Part shown: positions 16,938 to 25,098 of the stretch, one piece after another
Layout of the letters: every line of letters starts with the position of its first letter
Position numbering within the stretch: the stretch's first letter is position 1
Assembly: GCF_003710085.1 (NCBI RefSeq)
Contig: NZ_CP033324.1
Coordinates: 930,001 to 994,000 of the forward strand
DNA length: 64,000 nt
Source of the DNA: Nocardioides pantholopis
GTDB lineage: Bacteria; Actinomycetota; Actinomycetes; Propionibacteriales; Nocardioidaceae
Direction of reading: 5' to 3'
Program-made: the position numbers and the translations under genes
The notes under the pieces: generated by a model
Told to the model about the DNA's origin: nothing
Seen by the model: the letters and a program-made list of their open reading frames with translations, nothing else
The model's database searches: none

Positions 16938-18278
16938 GTGAACGAGGAGCAGGACGCGCCCCACCCGGACGCCGAGTCGACCCAGCCGCTCGCGCCGACT
17001 CGGCCGGCCACCCCACCGGCCGGACCGCGCCCCGGTGACGCCTGGCTGCCGCCCGCCGGTCGGCCCGGACCGCAGCAGGGCCTGCCTCCGGGGCCGCCGC
17101 CCGGCGCCTGGGCCGGCTATCCGCCGCCCGGCACCCGGCCGCTCGCGCCGTACCCCCAGCCGACTCCCGGCCGGGCCCGGGTCGGCGGCTGGGTCTGGGC
17201 CAGCGTCCTGGCCCTCGCGCTCGTCGTCGGTGCGCTCGGCGGCGTCGCGGGCTCCCTGACCTGGGACCGGTTCGACGACGAGGGCGGTGAGCTGGTCAGC
17301 GAGGGGCTCAGCGGCGTCGACACCGTCGAGCTGCCGCCGCTGGACGTCGACGAGGGCAGCGTGGCGGCGGTCGCGCAGGAGCTGTTGCCCAGCACCGTCC
17401 AGATCCTGGCCGAGTTCGAGGGCCAGGACGGTGGCGCGACCGGGTCGGGCTTCGTGCTCGACAAGCAGGGACACGTCGTCACCAACAACCACGTCGTGGC
17501 CGAGGCCGCGGAGTCCGAGGGCGCGATCGAGGTCGTCGACCACGAGGGCAACCGGCACGAGGCCACGGTCGTGGGCCGCAGCCCGGTCTACGACCTCGCC
17601 GTGCTGCTCGCTCCCGACCTCGAGGACGCCCGCCCGGCGGCGCTCGGCGCCTCCGCCACCCTCCGCGTCGGCGACGGTGCGATCGCGATCGGATCGCCCC
17701 TGGGGCTCAGCTCGACGGTGACCTCGGGCATCGTCAGCGCGCTGCAGCGCCCGGTCAGCACCGGCGACTCCGCCAACGAGTCCTCCTACATCAACGCGGT
17801 CCAGACCGACGCCGCCATCAACCCCGGCAACTCCGGGGGGCCGCTGGTCAACCTGCGCGGCCAGGTCGTCGGCGTGAACTCCGCGATCGCCACCACCGGC
17901 GGCGGCGCGCTCGGCGGCGAGTCCGGCAACATCGGGGTGGGCTTCGCGATCCCGATCGAGCAGGTCCGGATCACCACCGACCAGATCCTGCGCACCGGCG
18001 AGGCGCGCTACCCGGTGATCGGCGCCCAGGTGCAGACCGGTGAGCGCGGAGGCGGCGGCGCCCGCATCGAGGAGGTCGCGTCCGGCACTCCCGCCGACGA
18101 CAGCGGCCTGCGCAGCGGCGACGTGATCACCGCCGTCGAGGGCGGCCGGGTCACCGACGGCATCGCGCTGATCGTCTCGATCCGTTCCCACCAGCCGGGC
18201 GAGACCATCGAGTTCACGGTCCGGCGCGGCAGCAAGGAGCGCACGGTCGAGGTGACGCTGGACTCCGAGGTCGGCTGA
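16938..18278 (+). CDS. htrA: HtrA/DegP-type serine protease with PDZ domain
   Basis: A 446-residue membrane-anchored S1C protease. Order: proline-rich cytoplasmic N-terminus (1-80), one membrane span (85-106), trypsin-like domain with His185 (TNNHVV), Asp219 (VYDLAVL) and Ser299 (NPGNSGGP), then a C-terminal PDZ domain (about 345-440, SGLRSGDVITAVEGG). It degrades or refolds damaged envelope proteins and in mycobacteria belongs to the SigE regulon. The GTG start is preceded by GATGAT at exactly 6 nt, so it may also have its own leaderless promoter. Confidence 0.93.
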   Translation: MNEEQDAPHPDAESTQPLAPTRPATPPAGPRPGDAWLPPAGRPGPQQGLPPGPPPGAWAGYPPPGTRPLAPYPQPTPGRARVGGWVWASVLALALVVGALGGVAGSLTWDRFDDEGGELVSEGLSGVDTVELPPLDVDEGSVAAVAQELLPSTVQILAEFEGQDGGATGSGFVLDKQGHVVTNNHVVAEAAESEGAIEVVDHEGNRHEATVVGRSPVYDLAVLLAPDLEDARPAALGASATLRVGDGAIAIGSPLGLSSTVTSGIVSALQRPVSTGDSANESSYINAVQTDAAINPGNSGGPLVNLRGQVVGVNSAIATTGGGALGGESGNIGVGFAIPIEQVRITTDQILRTGEARYPVIGAQVQTGERGGGGARIEEVASGTPADDSGLRSGDVITAVEGGRVTDGIALIVSIRSHQPGETIEFTVRRGSKERTVEVTLDSEVG

Positions 18279-18284
18279 CCGGTC

Positions 18285-18551
18285 TCAGGGCTTCGGCAGC
18301 GCGTCGTCCCCGGAGTCTGCCCCGGAATCTGCATCGAGGAACGGGTGCTGGTCGACGAAGGTCCGGGTCTCGGTGTACATCCGCTGGATGAACTCCTCCA
18401 GCTGGGCCGCCTCGACCCGCCACTGGCCGCGCCCGCCGATCTTGATGGCCGGGAGCTCACCGCGCCGCACCAGCGCGTAGACCTGGGCGCTGGAGGTGTT
18501 CAGCACCTCCGCGACGTCGGCGAGGGTGAGGAAGCGGGGAGTGCCGGACAT
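18285..18551 (-). CDS. BldC/excisionase-type helix-turn-helix protein
   Basis: An 88-residue MerR-like single-domain regulator. The HTH is FLTLADVAEVLNTSSAQVYA with the wing VRRGELPAIKIGGRGQWRV, and an acidic tail (DADSGADSGDD) follows. The fold is shared by BldC, a developmental regulator of streptomycetes, and by phage excisionases. No integrase or attachment site is nearby, so a regulatory role is more likely. A CACGAT hexamer lies 6 nt before the ATG. It converges with htrA and is divergent from the SAF-domain gene. Confidence 0.82.
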   Translation of the reverse strand: MSGTPRFLTLADVAEVLNTSSAQVYALVRRGELPAIKIGGRGQWRVEAAQLEEFIQRMYTETRTFVDQHPFLDADSGADSGDDALPKP

Positions 18552-18651
18552 GGGGCCATCGTGACACCCGCGCCGCGCGCCCCGGCGCCGCCACTCGGCG
18601 ACTGTGGACGATCGGGTGCGTGGCGGCCGCGCTGGTGGGCATGATGTCGCC

Positions 18652-19323
18652 GTGCCGAGGACACCGGTCCCGTCCCCGCCGCCGCAGGTGCCGCCCGCGG
18701 CGCGGACGCGTACGCCGGGATGGCGCGACCCGCGGCTGTGGGTCGGGCTCGCGATCGTGGCCGCCTCGGTCGTGGCCGGCGCCCGGCTGCTGGCCGCTGC
18801 CGACGACACCGTCACGGTCTGGGCCGTGGCCGCCGACATGGGTCAGGGCGACCTCGTCACCGACGAGGACCTGGTCGCCACCCGGGTGCGCTTCGCCGAC
18901 GAGGGCGAGCTGGACCGCTACCTCGGCACCGACGAGGTCCTCGACGGCGACCTGCAGCTGACCCGCGGCGTCGGGGCGGGGGAGCTGCTGCCCCGCACCG
19001 CGCTCGGGCCGGCTGCGGACTCCGGGACGGTGCAGGTGCCGTTGGCGGTCGAGGCCGAGCAGGTCCCGCCGAGCGTCGCCGCCGGGTCGGTCGTCGACGT
19101 GCACGTCCTGCCCGCCGCCGGCGCACGCCCGCCCCTGGACGCCGGCCCCGGACCCGCCCTCGCGGCCGTGACAGTGGTCGAGGCGCCGGACCCGGCAGCC
19201 GGCCTCGGATCGTCCGGTCGCCGCCAGCTGGTGGTCGCGGTGCCGGAGGACGATGCCGCGGACTTCTTCGAGCTCGTCGGCGCCGCCGAGGGTGCCGCGC
19301 TGACCGTCGTCCGGCGGAGCTGA
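18652..19323 (+). CDS. SAF-domain membrane protein (CpaB/RcpC-like)
   Basis: A 223-residue protein with a proline-rich start, one membrane span (residues 26-46) and a SAF domain (VWAVAADMGQGDLVTDEDLVATRV ... LQLTRGVGAGELL). The same layout occurs in CpaB/RcpC pilus-assembly and FlgA-type proteins. The next gene encodes a CpaE-like ATPase, but no secretin, CpaF ATPase or TadB/C genes are near, so this is not a full Tad pilus locus. The start is the GTG at 18652, with CATGAT 6 nt upstream. Confidence 0.78.
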   Translation: MPRTPVPSPPPQVPPAARTRTPGWRDPRLWVGLAIVAASVVAGARLLAAADDTVTVWAVAADMGQGDLVTDEDLVATRVRFADEGELDRYLGTDEVLDGDLQLTRGVGAGELLPRTALGPAADSGTVQVPLAVEAEQVPPSVAAGSVVDVHVLPAAGARPPLDAGPGPALAAVTVVEAPDPAAGLGSSGRRQLVVAVPEDDAADFFELVGAAEGAALTVVRRS

Positions 19324-19326
19324 CCG

Positions 19327-20604
19327 GTGCCCGGCTCGCCGGTCGTGGTGCTGGTGGTCGCCGCCGGCGCCGCGTGGGAGCAGCGCGCGATGCAGCTGCT
19401 CACCGACGCCGCCGGGGTGGTCGTCCTCAAGCGCTGCGTCGACGTCGACGACCTGATGGCCGCAGCGGCCGCGGGACAGGCCGACGTGGCGGTGGTCGGC
19501 ATCGACGCCCCGGGCTTCGACGCCGCGGCCGTCGACCACCTGCGCGCCCACGGTGTGGAGCCGGTCGCGGTCGCCGCGACCGCGGTGCCCGGCGAGGCCG
19601 CCCGGCTGCACGCCTCCCGGATCGGGGTGGGCGCCCTGGTCACCGAGGCGACCCTGGACCGGCTGCCGGGCGCGGCCGTCTCGGTGGTCGCCGCGCCGCC
19701 CGCCGGTCCGCCCGCGGCGCCGGACGGCACGGCCCCGCCGGGCCCGGACGCGGAGCAGGCCGGCGAGGCCGGGCGGGTGATCGCCGTGTGGGGCCCGGCC
19801 GGCGCACCCGGCCGGACCACCGTCGCGATCGGGCTCGCCGCGGAGCTGTCCCGGCGGCGGATGCGCACCGTGCTGGTCGACGCCGACCCCCAGGCGCCCA
19901 GCGTCGCGCAGCAGCTCGGGGTGCTCGACGAGGTCTCCGGCGTGCTCGCCGCGGCCCGCCTAGCCGGGTCCGGGCGGCTCGAGGAGCGCTTCGCCTCGGT
20001 GCAGCGCGGTCTCGACCCCTGGCTGACGGTGGTGACCGGGCTCCCGCGGGCGGACCGCTGGACCGAGGTGCGGGCCGGTGCCGTCGAGCATCTGCTGGAG
20101 GTCGCCGCCGGGCAGGGGCACGTCGTCGTCGACACCGGCGCGTCCCTGGAGGACGACGCGGCGGGCGACCTCGGGGCTCGGGCCGGTCGGCATCGGCTGA
20201 CCCTCGGAGCGCTCGCGGTGGCCGACGAGCTGGTCGTCGTCGGCTCGGCCGACCCGGTCGGGCTCGCACGGCTGGCCCGGGGCCTGGTTGAGCTGGCTGA
20301 GCTGGCCGATCGGGCGGGGTCCGCACCGGTGCGGGTCGTGGTCAACCGGATGCGGCCGACGCTGGGCTGGTCGGAGAAGGAGGTGGCCGCGATGGTCGCG
20401 GGATTCGCCCCGGCGGCGCCGCTGCACTTCCTGCCCGAGGACCGGGCGGCCGCGGACCGGGCCCTGGTCGCCGGGCGCACCCTGCCCGAGGTGGGGGACT
20501 CCCCGCTGGCCCGCGCGCTGGACGCGCTGGCGGCCGCCGTCGCCGGCCCCGGGGCCACCGCCGCACCGGCGACCGGACGCCGACGTCGTACCCGGCGGCG
20601 CTGA
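19327..20604 (+). CDS. CpaE/MinD-like ATPase with altered P-loop
   Basis: A 425-residue protein: an N-terminal receiver-like domain (1-115) without clear acceptor Asp, a proline/alanine linker, and a ParA/MinD-type domain (150-400). The Walker A region is GPAGAPGRTTV at 156-166: the usual Lys of GKT is Arg163. DADPQAPSVAQQL and VVVNRMRPTLGWSE are the later ParA-like motifs. Such proteins (CpaE, mycobacterial Ssd) localise pili or affect septum placement. It starts 3 nt after the SAF gene and the two form an orphan pair. An Arg P-loop may still bind nucleotide; this is unproven. Confidence 0.8.
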   Translation: MPGSPVVVLVVAAGAAWEQRAMQLLTDAAGVVVLKRCVDVDDLMAAAAAGQADVAVVGIDAPGFDAAAVDHLRAHGVEPVAVAATAVPGEAARLHASRIGVGALVTEATLDRLPGAAVSVVAAPPAGPPAAPDGTAPPGPDAEQAGEAGRVIAVWGPAGAPGRTTVAIGLAAELSRRRMRTVLVDADPQAPSVAQQLGVLDEVSGVLAAARLAGSGRLEERFASVQRGLDPWLTVVTGLPRADRWTEVRAGAVEHLLEVAAGQGHVVVDTGASLEDDAAGDLGARAGRHRLTLGALAVADELVVVGSADPVGLARLARGLVELAELADRAGSAPVRVVVNRMRPTLGWSEKEVAAMVAGFAPAAPLHFLPEDRAAADRALVAGRTLPEVGDSPLARALDALAAAVAGPGATAAPATGRRRRTRRR

Positions 20605-20708
20605 CGGACGAGGGTGGCCCGGACGGGGCGTGGCGTCTGCCAGAATCCCTGCAGGCGGCGCGGGGCACCGGGGCGCCGCACCCACGAAAAGCATGAGGAG
20701 GCAGGCGG

Positions 20709-22235
20709 ATGAGCCAGCGGTTGCGCGCCCGTGACCTGGCCCTGCTGGCGGCCGAGAGCCCCTCGACGCCGATGCACAACGCGACGGTGGAAATCTTCGA
20801 GCCGTCGGGCTCCGGCTTCGACCACGACCGCCTGGTGGCACTGATCTCCGAGCGGCTCTCGTTCGTCCCGCGCTACCGGCAGCGGATCCGGCCGGTGCCC
20901 GGACGGCTCGCCAACCCGGTCTGGGTCGACGACCCCGACTTCGACCTCGGCTACCACGTCCGCCGCTCGGCGCTGCCGGCTCCGGGCTCCATGAGCCAGC
21001 TGCGCGAGCTCGTCGCGCGGATCGTCTCGCGGCCGCTGGACCGCTCCCGCCCGCTGTGGGAGGTCTACTTCATCGAGGGCCTGGCCGACGGTCGGGTGGC
21101 GCTGCTGCACAAGGCGCACGGGGTCCTCGTGGACGGGCTGGACACCCTCGACCTGGGCCAGGTGCTGCTCGACACCACCCCCGAGGTCAAGACCCTGGGC
21201 GACGACGCCTGGCAGGCCCGGCGCCGTCCGTCCTCGACCGCGCTGGTGCGCGACGCCCTGCGGGACCTCACCTCCCAGCCGTCCGTGGTCGTGGACACCG
21301 CCCGCTCCCGGGTGGCCTCGACCTGGCGCGGGGCGGACGACGTGCTGCGCGGGGTCGGCCGGGTGACCAGCGGGTTCGCGGGCCGGCACACCGAGCGCCG
21401 CGACGCGATCAGCGGCACCCTGTCCCAGCAGCGTCGGGTCGACGGCGCGGTCACCAGCCTCGAGGACCACCGCCGGATCCGGGCGGCGCACGGCGGCACC
21501 GTCAACGACGTGGTGCTGGCGACGGTGACCGGCGCGCTGCGGGCCTGGCTGATGACCCGTGGCGAGTCGCTGACCGGGTTGCGGCACGTCCGCGCCCTCG
21601 CCCCGGTCTCGGTCATCGACGACGAGCTGGAGGCCACCTCGCTCGGCAGCCAGGTGGCCCCCCACTACGTCGAGCTGCCCGTGGGCGAGGCCAGCCCCGT
21701 GGTGCGCCTGCACCAGGTGTCCTACTCCTTCCGCGCCCACCGCGAGACCGGGCGCGGCGTCGCGGCCGACCGGCTCGCCGGGCTGGCCGGCTTCGCGCCG
21801 ACGACCTTCCACGCCCTCGGGGCGCGGGTGGCCTTCGCCGAGCAGCAGCGGCGCGGCTTCCAGCTCGCCGTCACCAACGTCCCCGGGCCGCAGTCGCCGC
21901 TGTACGCCGCCGGCGCCCGGATGGTGACGACGTTCCCGGTGCCGGCGCTGCTGCCCGGCCACGCCATCGCCATCGGCGTCACGTCCTACGACGGGTCGGT
22001 CTATTACGGGCTCACCGCCGACCGGGACCTGGTGCCGGACGCCCACGTGCTGGCCGAGTGCTTCACCGAGGCCCTCGACGAGCTGCTGGACAGCGCTGTC
22101 GGCAGTCGGCAGCGCGCGCCCCGGGGGCGCCGGGCCGGTGCCAAGCCAGCCAGTGCCAAGTCGGCCGGCGCCAAGTCGGCCGGTGCGAAGTCGGCCAGCG
22201 CCAAGTCAGGCAGCGGAAAGCAGAGCCGCTCGTGA
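20709..22235 (+). CDS. WS/DGAT-type acyltransferase with altered active-site motif
   Basis: A 508-residue member of the wax ester synthase / diacylglycerol acyltransferase family, which esterifies acyl-CoA to diacylglycerol or alcohols for storage lipids. Family landmarks are present (SPSTPMHNA, PLDRSRPLWEVYFIEGLADGRVALLHK, VTNVPGP). The catalytic motif HHxxxDG reads HGVLVDG at 137-143, so the second His is Gly138. The C-terminal 40 residues are a Lys/Ala/Ser repeat encoded by 15-bp DNA repeats. AGGAGGCAGGCGG precedes the ATG. Activity as a canonical acyltransferase is therefore in doubt. The next gene overlaps by 4 bp. Confidence 0.85.
   Translation: MSQRLRARDLALLAAESPSTPMHNATVEIFEPSGSGFDHDRLVALISERLSFVPRYRQRIRPVPGRLANPVWVDDPDFDLGYHVRRSALPAPGSMSQLRELVARIVSRPLDRSRPLWEVYFIEGLADGRVALLHKAHGVLVDGLDTLDLGQVLLDTTPEVKTLGDDAWQARRRPSSTALVRDALRDLTSQPSVVVDTARSRVASTWRGADDVLRGVGRVTSGFAGRHTERRDAISGTLSQQRRVDGAVTSLEDHRRIRAAHGGTVNDVVLATVTGALRAWLMTRGESLTGLRHVRALAPVSVIDDELEATSLGSQVAPHYVELPVGEASPVVRLHQVSYSFRAHRETGRGVAADRLAGLAGFAPTTFHALGARVAFAEQQRRGFQLAVTNVPGPQSPLYAAGARMVTTFPVPALLPGHAIAIGVTSYDGSVYYGLTADRDLVPDAHVLAECFTEALDELLDSAVGSRQRAPRGRRAGAKPASAKSAGAKSAGAKSASAKSGSGKQSRS
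22138..22218 (+). repeat. Imperfect 15-bp tandem repeats in the acyltransferase 3' end
   Basis: About five copies of a unit resembling GCCAAGTCGGCCGGC encode repeats of the pentapeptide (A/G)KSA(G/S), giving a basic disordered tail. It resembles the lysine-rich C-terminus of Ku encoded at 45.9 kb. Confidence 0.7.
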
Positions 22236-22582
22236 CCAGCCGCGTCTACGTCCCGGCCACGCTCGCCGACCTGGCGGCCTACGTCGGATCCGGGTCGGTT
22301 CCGGCGAGCGCGGAGCGGTTCGAGGCACCGGACGAGACCGAGGAGGGCGAGTACGCCGCCCTCGCGGCAGCGGCCGAGGCGTCCGCGGCGCTGCTCGACG
22401 GGCCGGGCCGCCGGGTGGTCCTGGTCGGTGAGGTCGACGACCCCGACGCGGCGGTGCCGCTGCGCCGGGTGGTCGCCGTCCACGTCGACGCCGTCGAGGG
22501 CGCCGACCCCGACGACGACCTCGGCTGGTTCGCCACCCAGGAGATCCCGCACCTGCTCGACGGGTCCGCGTTCGGCTCCTGA
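22232..22582 (+). CDS. DUF6912 family protein
   Basis: A 116-residue conserved actinobacterial protein beginning VTSRVYVPATLADLAAYV and ending with LGWFATQEIPHLLDG, both hallmarks of DUF6912. Its function is unknown. The GTG start overlaps the acyltransferase stop by 4 bp, so the two are translationally coupled. It is followed by a large inverted repeat. Confidence 0.82.
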   Translation: MTSRVYVPATLADLAAYVGSGSVPASAERFEAPDETEEGEYAALAAAAEASAALLDGPGRRVVLVGEVDDPDAAVPLRRVVAVHVDAVEGADPDDDLGWFATQEIPHLLDGSAFGS

Positions 22583-22586
22583 GCGG

Positions 22587-22660
22587 CTTGTAACGCGATG
22601 TCCGATGCACTGGGCGCCCGCTGCAACGTGCGCCTAGTGGTGCGAACGTCGCGTTACAAG
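22587..22660. repeat. 74-nt inverted repeat (REP-like or terminator)
   Basis: The ends CTTGTAACGCGA and TCGCGTTACAAG are perfect 12-bp inverted repeats. Pairing continues imperfectly inward to GGGCGC/GCGCCT, so about 25 of 31 positions per arm match. It sits 5 nt after the DUF6912 stop and before pruA. It could be a strong terminator or a copy of a dispersed palindromic element; only one copy is seen here. Confidence 0.75.
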
Positions 22661-22712
22661 GGGTGGGCCGCCGACCCTTGGGCCCGGGCGTCCGGTCTGA
22701 CAAGGTCGGGGG

Positions 22713-24338
22713 ATGGACGCGATCTCGTTCCCGCCGACTCCCGTCAATGAGCCCACCCTGACCTACGCCCCCGGCAGCGCGGAGCGCGACGCGCTGGTGG
22801 CGGAGCTGGCCCGCCAGGAGGCGGGCACCCGTGAGCTGCCGGCGGTGATCGGTGGCGAGCGGGTCAGCGGCGGGTCCGGGTTCGAGGTCGTCCAGCCGCA
22901 CGACCACGGGCACGTCCTCGGCGTCGCCCACGCCGCCACCCGGGACGACGCGGCCGCCGCGGTCGAGGCAGCCCGTGCGGCCGGGCCCCAGTGGCGGGCG
23001 CTGTCGATGGACGACCGGGCCGCGGTGCTGCTCCGGGCGGCGGACCTGCTGGCCGGGCCGTGGCGCCAGCGGCTCAACGCCGCGACCATGCTCGGCCAGT
23101 CCAAGACCGCGTTCCAGGCCGAGATCGACAGCGCCTGCGAGCTCATCGACTTCTGGCGCTTCAACGTGCACTACGCCAAGCAGATCCTCACCGACCAGCC
23201 GCTCGCGAACAGCCCGGGGGTGTGGAACCGCACCGACCACCGGCCGCTGGAGGGCTTCGTCTACGCGATCACGCCGTTCAACTTCACGGCGATCGCCGGC
23301 AACCTGCCGACCGCGCCGGCGCTGATGGGGAACACGGTGGTCTGGAAGCCCTCACCGACCCAGCAGCTCGCCGCCTCGCTGACCCTGGAGCTGCTCGAGG
23401 AGGCCGGCCTGCCGCCGGGCGTGATCAACATGCTGCCCGGGGACGGGATCGCGGTCTCCGAGGTGGCGCTGGCCAGCCCGGACCTGGCCGGCATCCACTT
23501 CACCGGGTCCACGCCGACCTTCCAGCACCTGTGGGGCGAGGTCGGCAGCCGGATCGGGTCCTACCGCGCCTATCCGCGGGTGGTCGGGGAGACCGGCGGC
23601 AAGGACTTCGTCGTGGCCCATCCCTCCGCCGACCCCGACGTGCTGCGCACCGCGCTGGTCCGGGGCTCCTTCGAGTTCCAGGGCCAGAAGTGCTCGGCGG
23701 CGTCGCGGGCCTACGTCCCCCGGTCGCTGTGGGCGCGGATCTGCGACGACCTGGTCGCCGAGGTCGAGTCGATAGCGGTCGGCGACGTCACCGACATGAC
23801 GAACTTCATGGGCGCGGTCATCGATGAGCGCGCGTTCGCCAAGCACCGTACGGCGATCGAGCGGGCCCAGGCCAGCGACACCCTCGAGGTGATCGCCGGC
23901 GGCCAGACCGACGACTCGGTGGGCTGGTTCGTCCGCCCCACGGTCGTCGTCGGCGGCGACCCGACCGACGAGATGTTCCGGACCGAGTACTTCGGCCCGA
24001 TCCTGGCGGTGCACGTCTACGAGGACGCCGACTTCGAGCGGGTCGTGGACCAGATGGAGTCGTTCGCGCCGTACGCCCTCACCGGCGCGGTGATCGCGCG
24101 GGACCGGCGGGCGATCGCCTGGGCGATGGAGCGGCTGCGGTTCGCGGCCGGCAACTTCTACGTCAACGACAAGCCGACCGGGGCCGTGGTCGGCCAGCAG
24201 CCCTTCGGCGGTGGCCGGGCCTCCGGCACCAACGACAAGGCCGGGGCCGCGCTGAACCTGCTGCGCTGGACCTCGCCCCGGTCGATCAAGGAGACATTCG
24301 TTCCCCCCACCGACTACCGCTACCCCTACCAGGGGTGA
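22713..24338 (+). CDS. pruA: L-glutamate gamma-semialdehyde dehydrogenase
   Basis: A 541-residue NAD-dependent aldehyde dehydrogenase oxidising glutamate-5-semialdehyde (P5C) to glutamate, the second step of proline degradation. The general base is Glu293 in VGETGGKD and the nucleophile Cys327 in FEFQGQKCSAASR, a context specific for P5C dehydrogenase. The ending (KETFVPPTDYRYPYQG) is typical of the monofunctional actinobacterial enzyme. Proline dehydrogenase is not adjacent. CAAGGT lies 6 nt before the ATG, suggesting a leaderless message. Confidence 0.93.
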   Translation: MDAISFPPTPVNEPTLTYAPGSAERDALVAELARQEAGTRELPAVIGGERVSGGSGFEVVQPHDHGHVLGVAHAATRDDAAAAVEAARAAGPQWRALSMDDRAAVLLRAADLLAGPWRQRLNAATMLGQSKTAFQAEIDSACELIDFWRFNVHYAKQILTDQPLANSPGVWNRTDHRPLEGFVYAITPFNFTAIAGNLPTAPALMGNTVVWKPSPTQQLAASLTLELLEEAGLPPGVINMLPGDGIAVSEVALASPDLAGIHFTGSTPTFQHLWGEVGSRIGSYRAYPRVVGETGGKDFVVAHPSADPDVLRTALVRGSFEFQGQKCSAASRAYVPRSLWARICDDLVAEVESIAVGDVTDMTNFMGAVIDERAFAKHRTAIERAQASDTLEVIAGGQTDDSVGWFVRPTVVVGGDPTDEMFRTEYFGPILAVHVYEDADFERVVDQMESFAPYALTGAVIARDRRAIAWAMERLRFAAGNFYVNDKPTGAVVGQQPFGGGRASGTNDKAGAALNLLRWTSPRSIKETFVPPTDYRYPYQG

Positions 24339-24348
24339 GAATGGTGGG

Positions 24349-24567
24349 GTGACTGGACAGCTCCTCGGCCTGCTGGCGTCCGTGCACCTCGGGCCCCTGC
24401 ACCTCGGACCGCTGCACCCGGTCGAGCAGGCGATCACGATCGCGCTGGCGTTCGGGCCGTTCCTGCTCCTCGGGGTCGCGATCATGATCCGCCGGCGCCA
24501 GGACCGGCGCCTCGAGGAGAACGCCGAGCCGAGCGACCCTCAGCGCGACCCTCAGCGCGACAGGTAG
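24349..24567 (+). CDS. Small single-span membrane protein
   Basis: A 72-residue hypothetical protein with one or two membrane segments (residues 27-47 clearest, FGPFLLLGVAIMI) and a charged tail (RRRQDRRLEENAEPSDPQRD). GAGAAT lies 6 nt before the GTG start. Its 3' end overlaps the convergent DUF2505 gene by 16 bp. No family is recognised. Confidence 0.6.
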   Translation: MTGQLLGLLASVHLGPLHLGPLHPVEQAITIALAFGPFLLLGVAIMIRRRQDRRLEENAEPSDPQRDPQRDR

Positions 24568-25034
24568 TCGCGCCCGGTCTCGTTCTCGGTGCGCAGCGCC
24601 TTGAGCAGCATCTCGGCCACGAGCTTCTCGATCCGGCCGGCGACCAGCGGGATCCGCACCCGGATCTCGAGCTCGACGCGCTCGGTGGTGGTGCCGCCGG
24701 ACTCGGTGAGCGTGGCGGTGCCGACCATCTCCCCGGGCTTGCCCGGGATCGTGACCTCGACGTCCGCGCGGGTCGGGTCGGTCCAGCGCTCCACCCGCAC
24801 GATCGGGATGGATTCGCCGACCAGGGCGGTCGCGAACGACGGCAGCCCCTCGGAGGGCTGCTCCTGCTCCACGGTGACAGTGGTCTCGGCGTCGGTCTCC
24901 TCCACGCGCACGGTGGCCCGGGTCACCGCCATCCGCTCGCACACCTCCTCGCGGAACGCCGGATCGCTCAGCATCGCGAGGACCGCGCCGGCGGGCGCGT
25001 CGTAGGTCAGGTCGTGGGTGATCCGGGTCGCCAT
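24552..25034 (-). CDS. DUF2505 family protein (START/SRPBCC-like)
   Basis: A 160-residue protein starting MATRITHDLTYDAPAGAVLAML with a steroidogenic-acute-regulatory-like (SRPBCC) fold pattern. The DPAFREEVCERM helix and the final amphipathic helix GRIEKLVAEMLLKAL are characteristic of DUF2505. Such proteins probably bind a hydrophobic ligand; the real role is unknown. The ATG at 25034 has CACAAT 7 nt upstream on the minus strand. It is divergent from kynA. Confidence 0.82.
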   Translation of the reverse strand: MATRITHDLTYDAPAGAVLAMLSDPAFREEVCERMAVTRATVRVEETDAETTVTVEQEQPSEGLPSFATALVGESIPIVRVERWTDPTRADVEVTIPGKPGEMVGTATLTESGGTTTERVELEIRVRIPLVAGRIEKLVAEMLLKALRTENETGRDYLSR

Positions 25035-25085
25035 GGGCGGCATTGTGCCCGCTCGAGGAGCGCAGGCGCGGGGACGCGCGGGGCG

Positions 25086-25091
25086 TACCGT
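25086..25091 (+). promoter_or_regulatory. -10 hexamer TACCGT for kynA
   Basis: TACCGT ends 7 nt before the kynA ATG at 25099 and no ribosome binding site lies between. This is consistent with leaderless transcription. Confidence 0.45.
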
Positions 25092-25098
25092 GCCGGGT

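Noticed and set aside
18285..18551. Phage excisionase and integrated element
   Set aside because: The protein has the excisionase-like fold, but there is no integrase, attachment site or phage gene nearby; BldC-like regulators share the fold.
18652..20604. Tad/Flp pilus locus
   Set aside because: Only CpaB- and CpaE-like genes are present; secretin, CpaF, TadB/C, prepilin and peptidase genes are missing.
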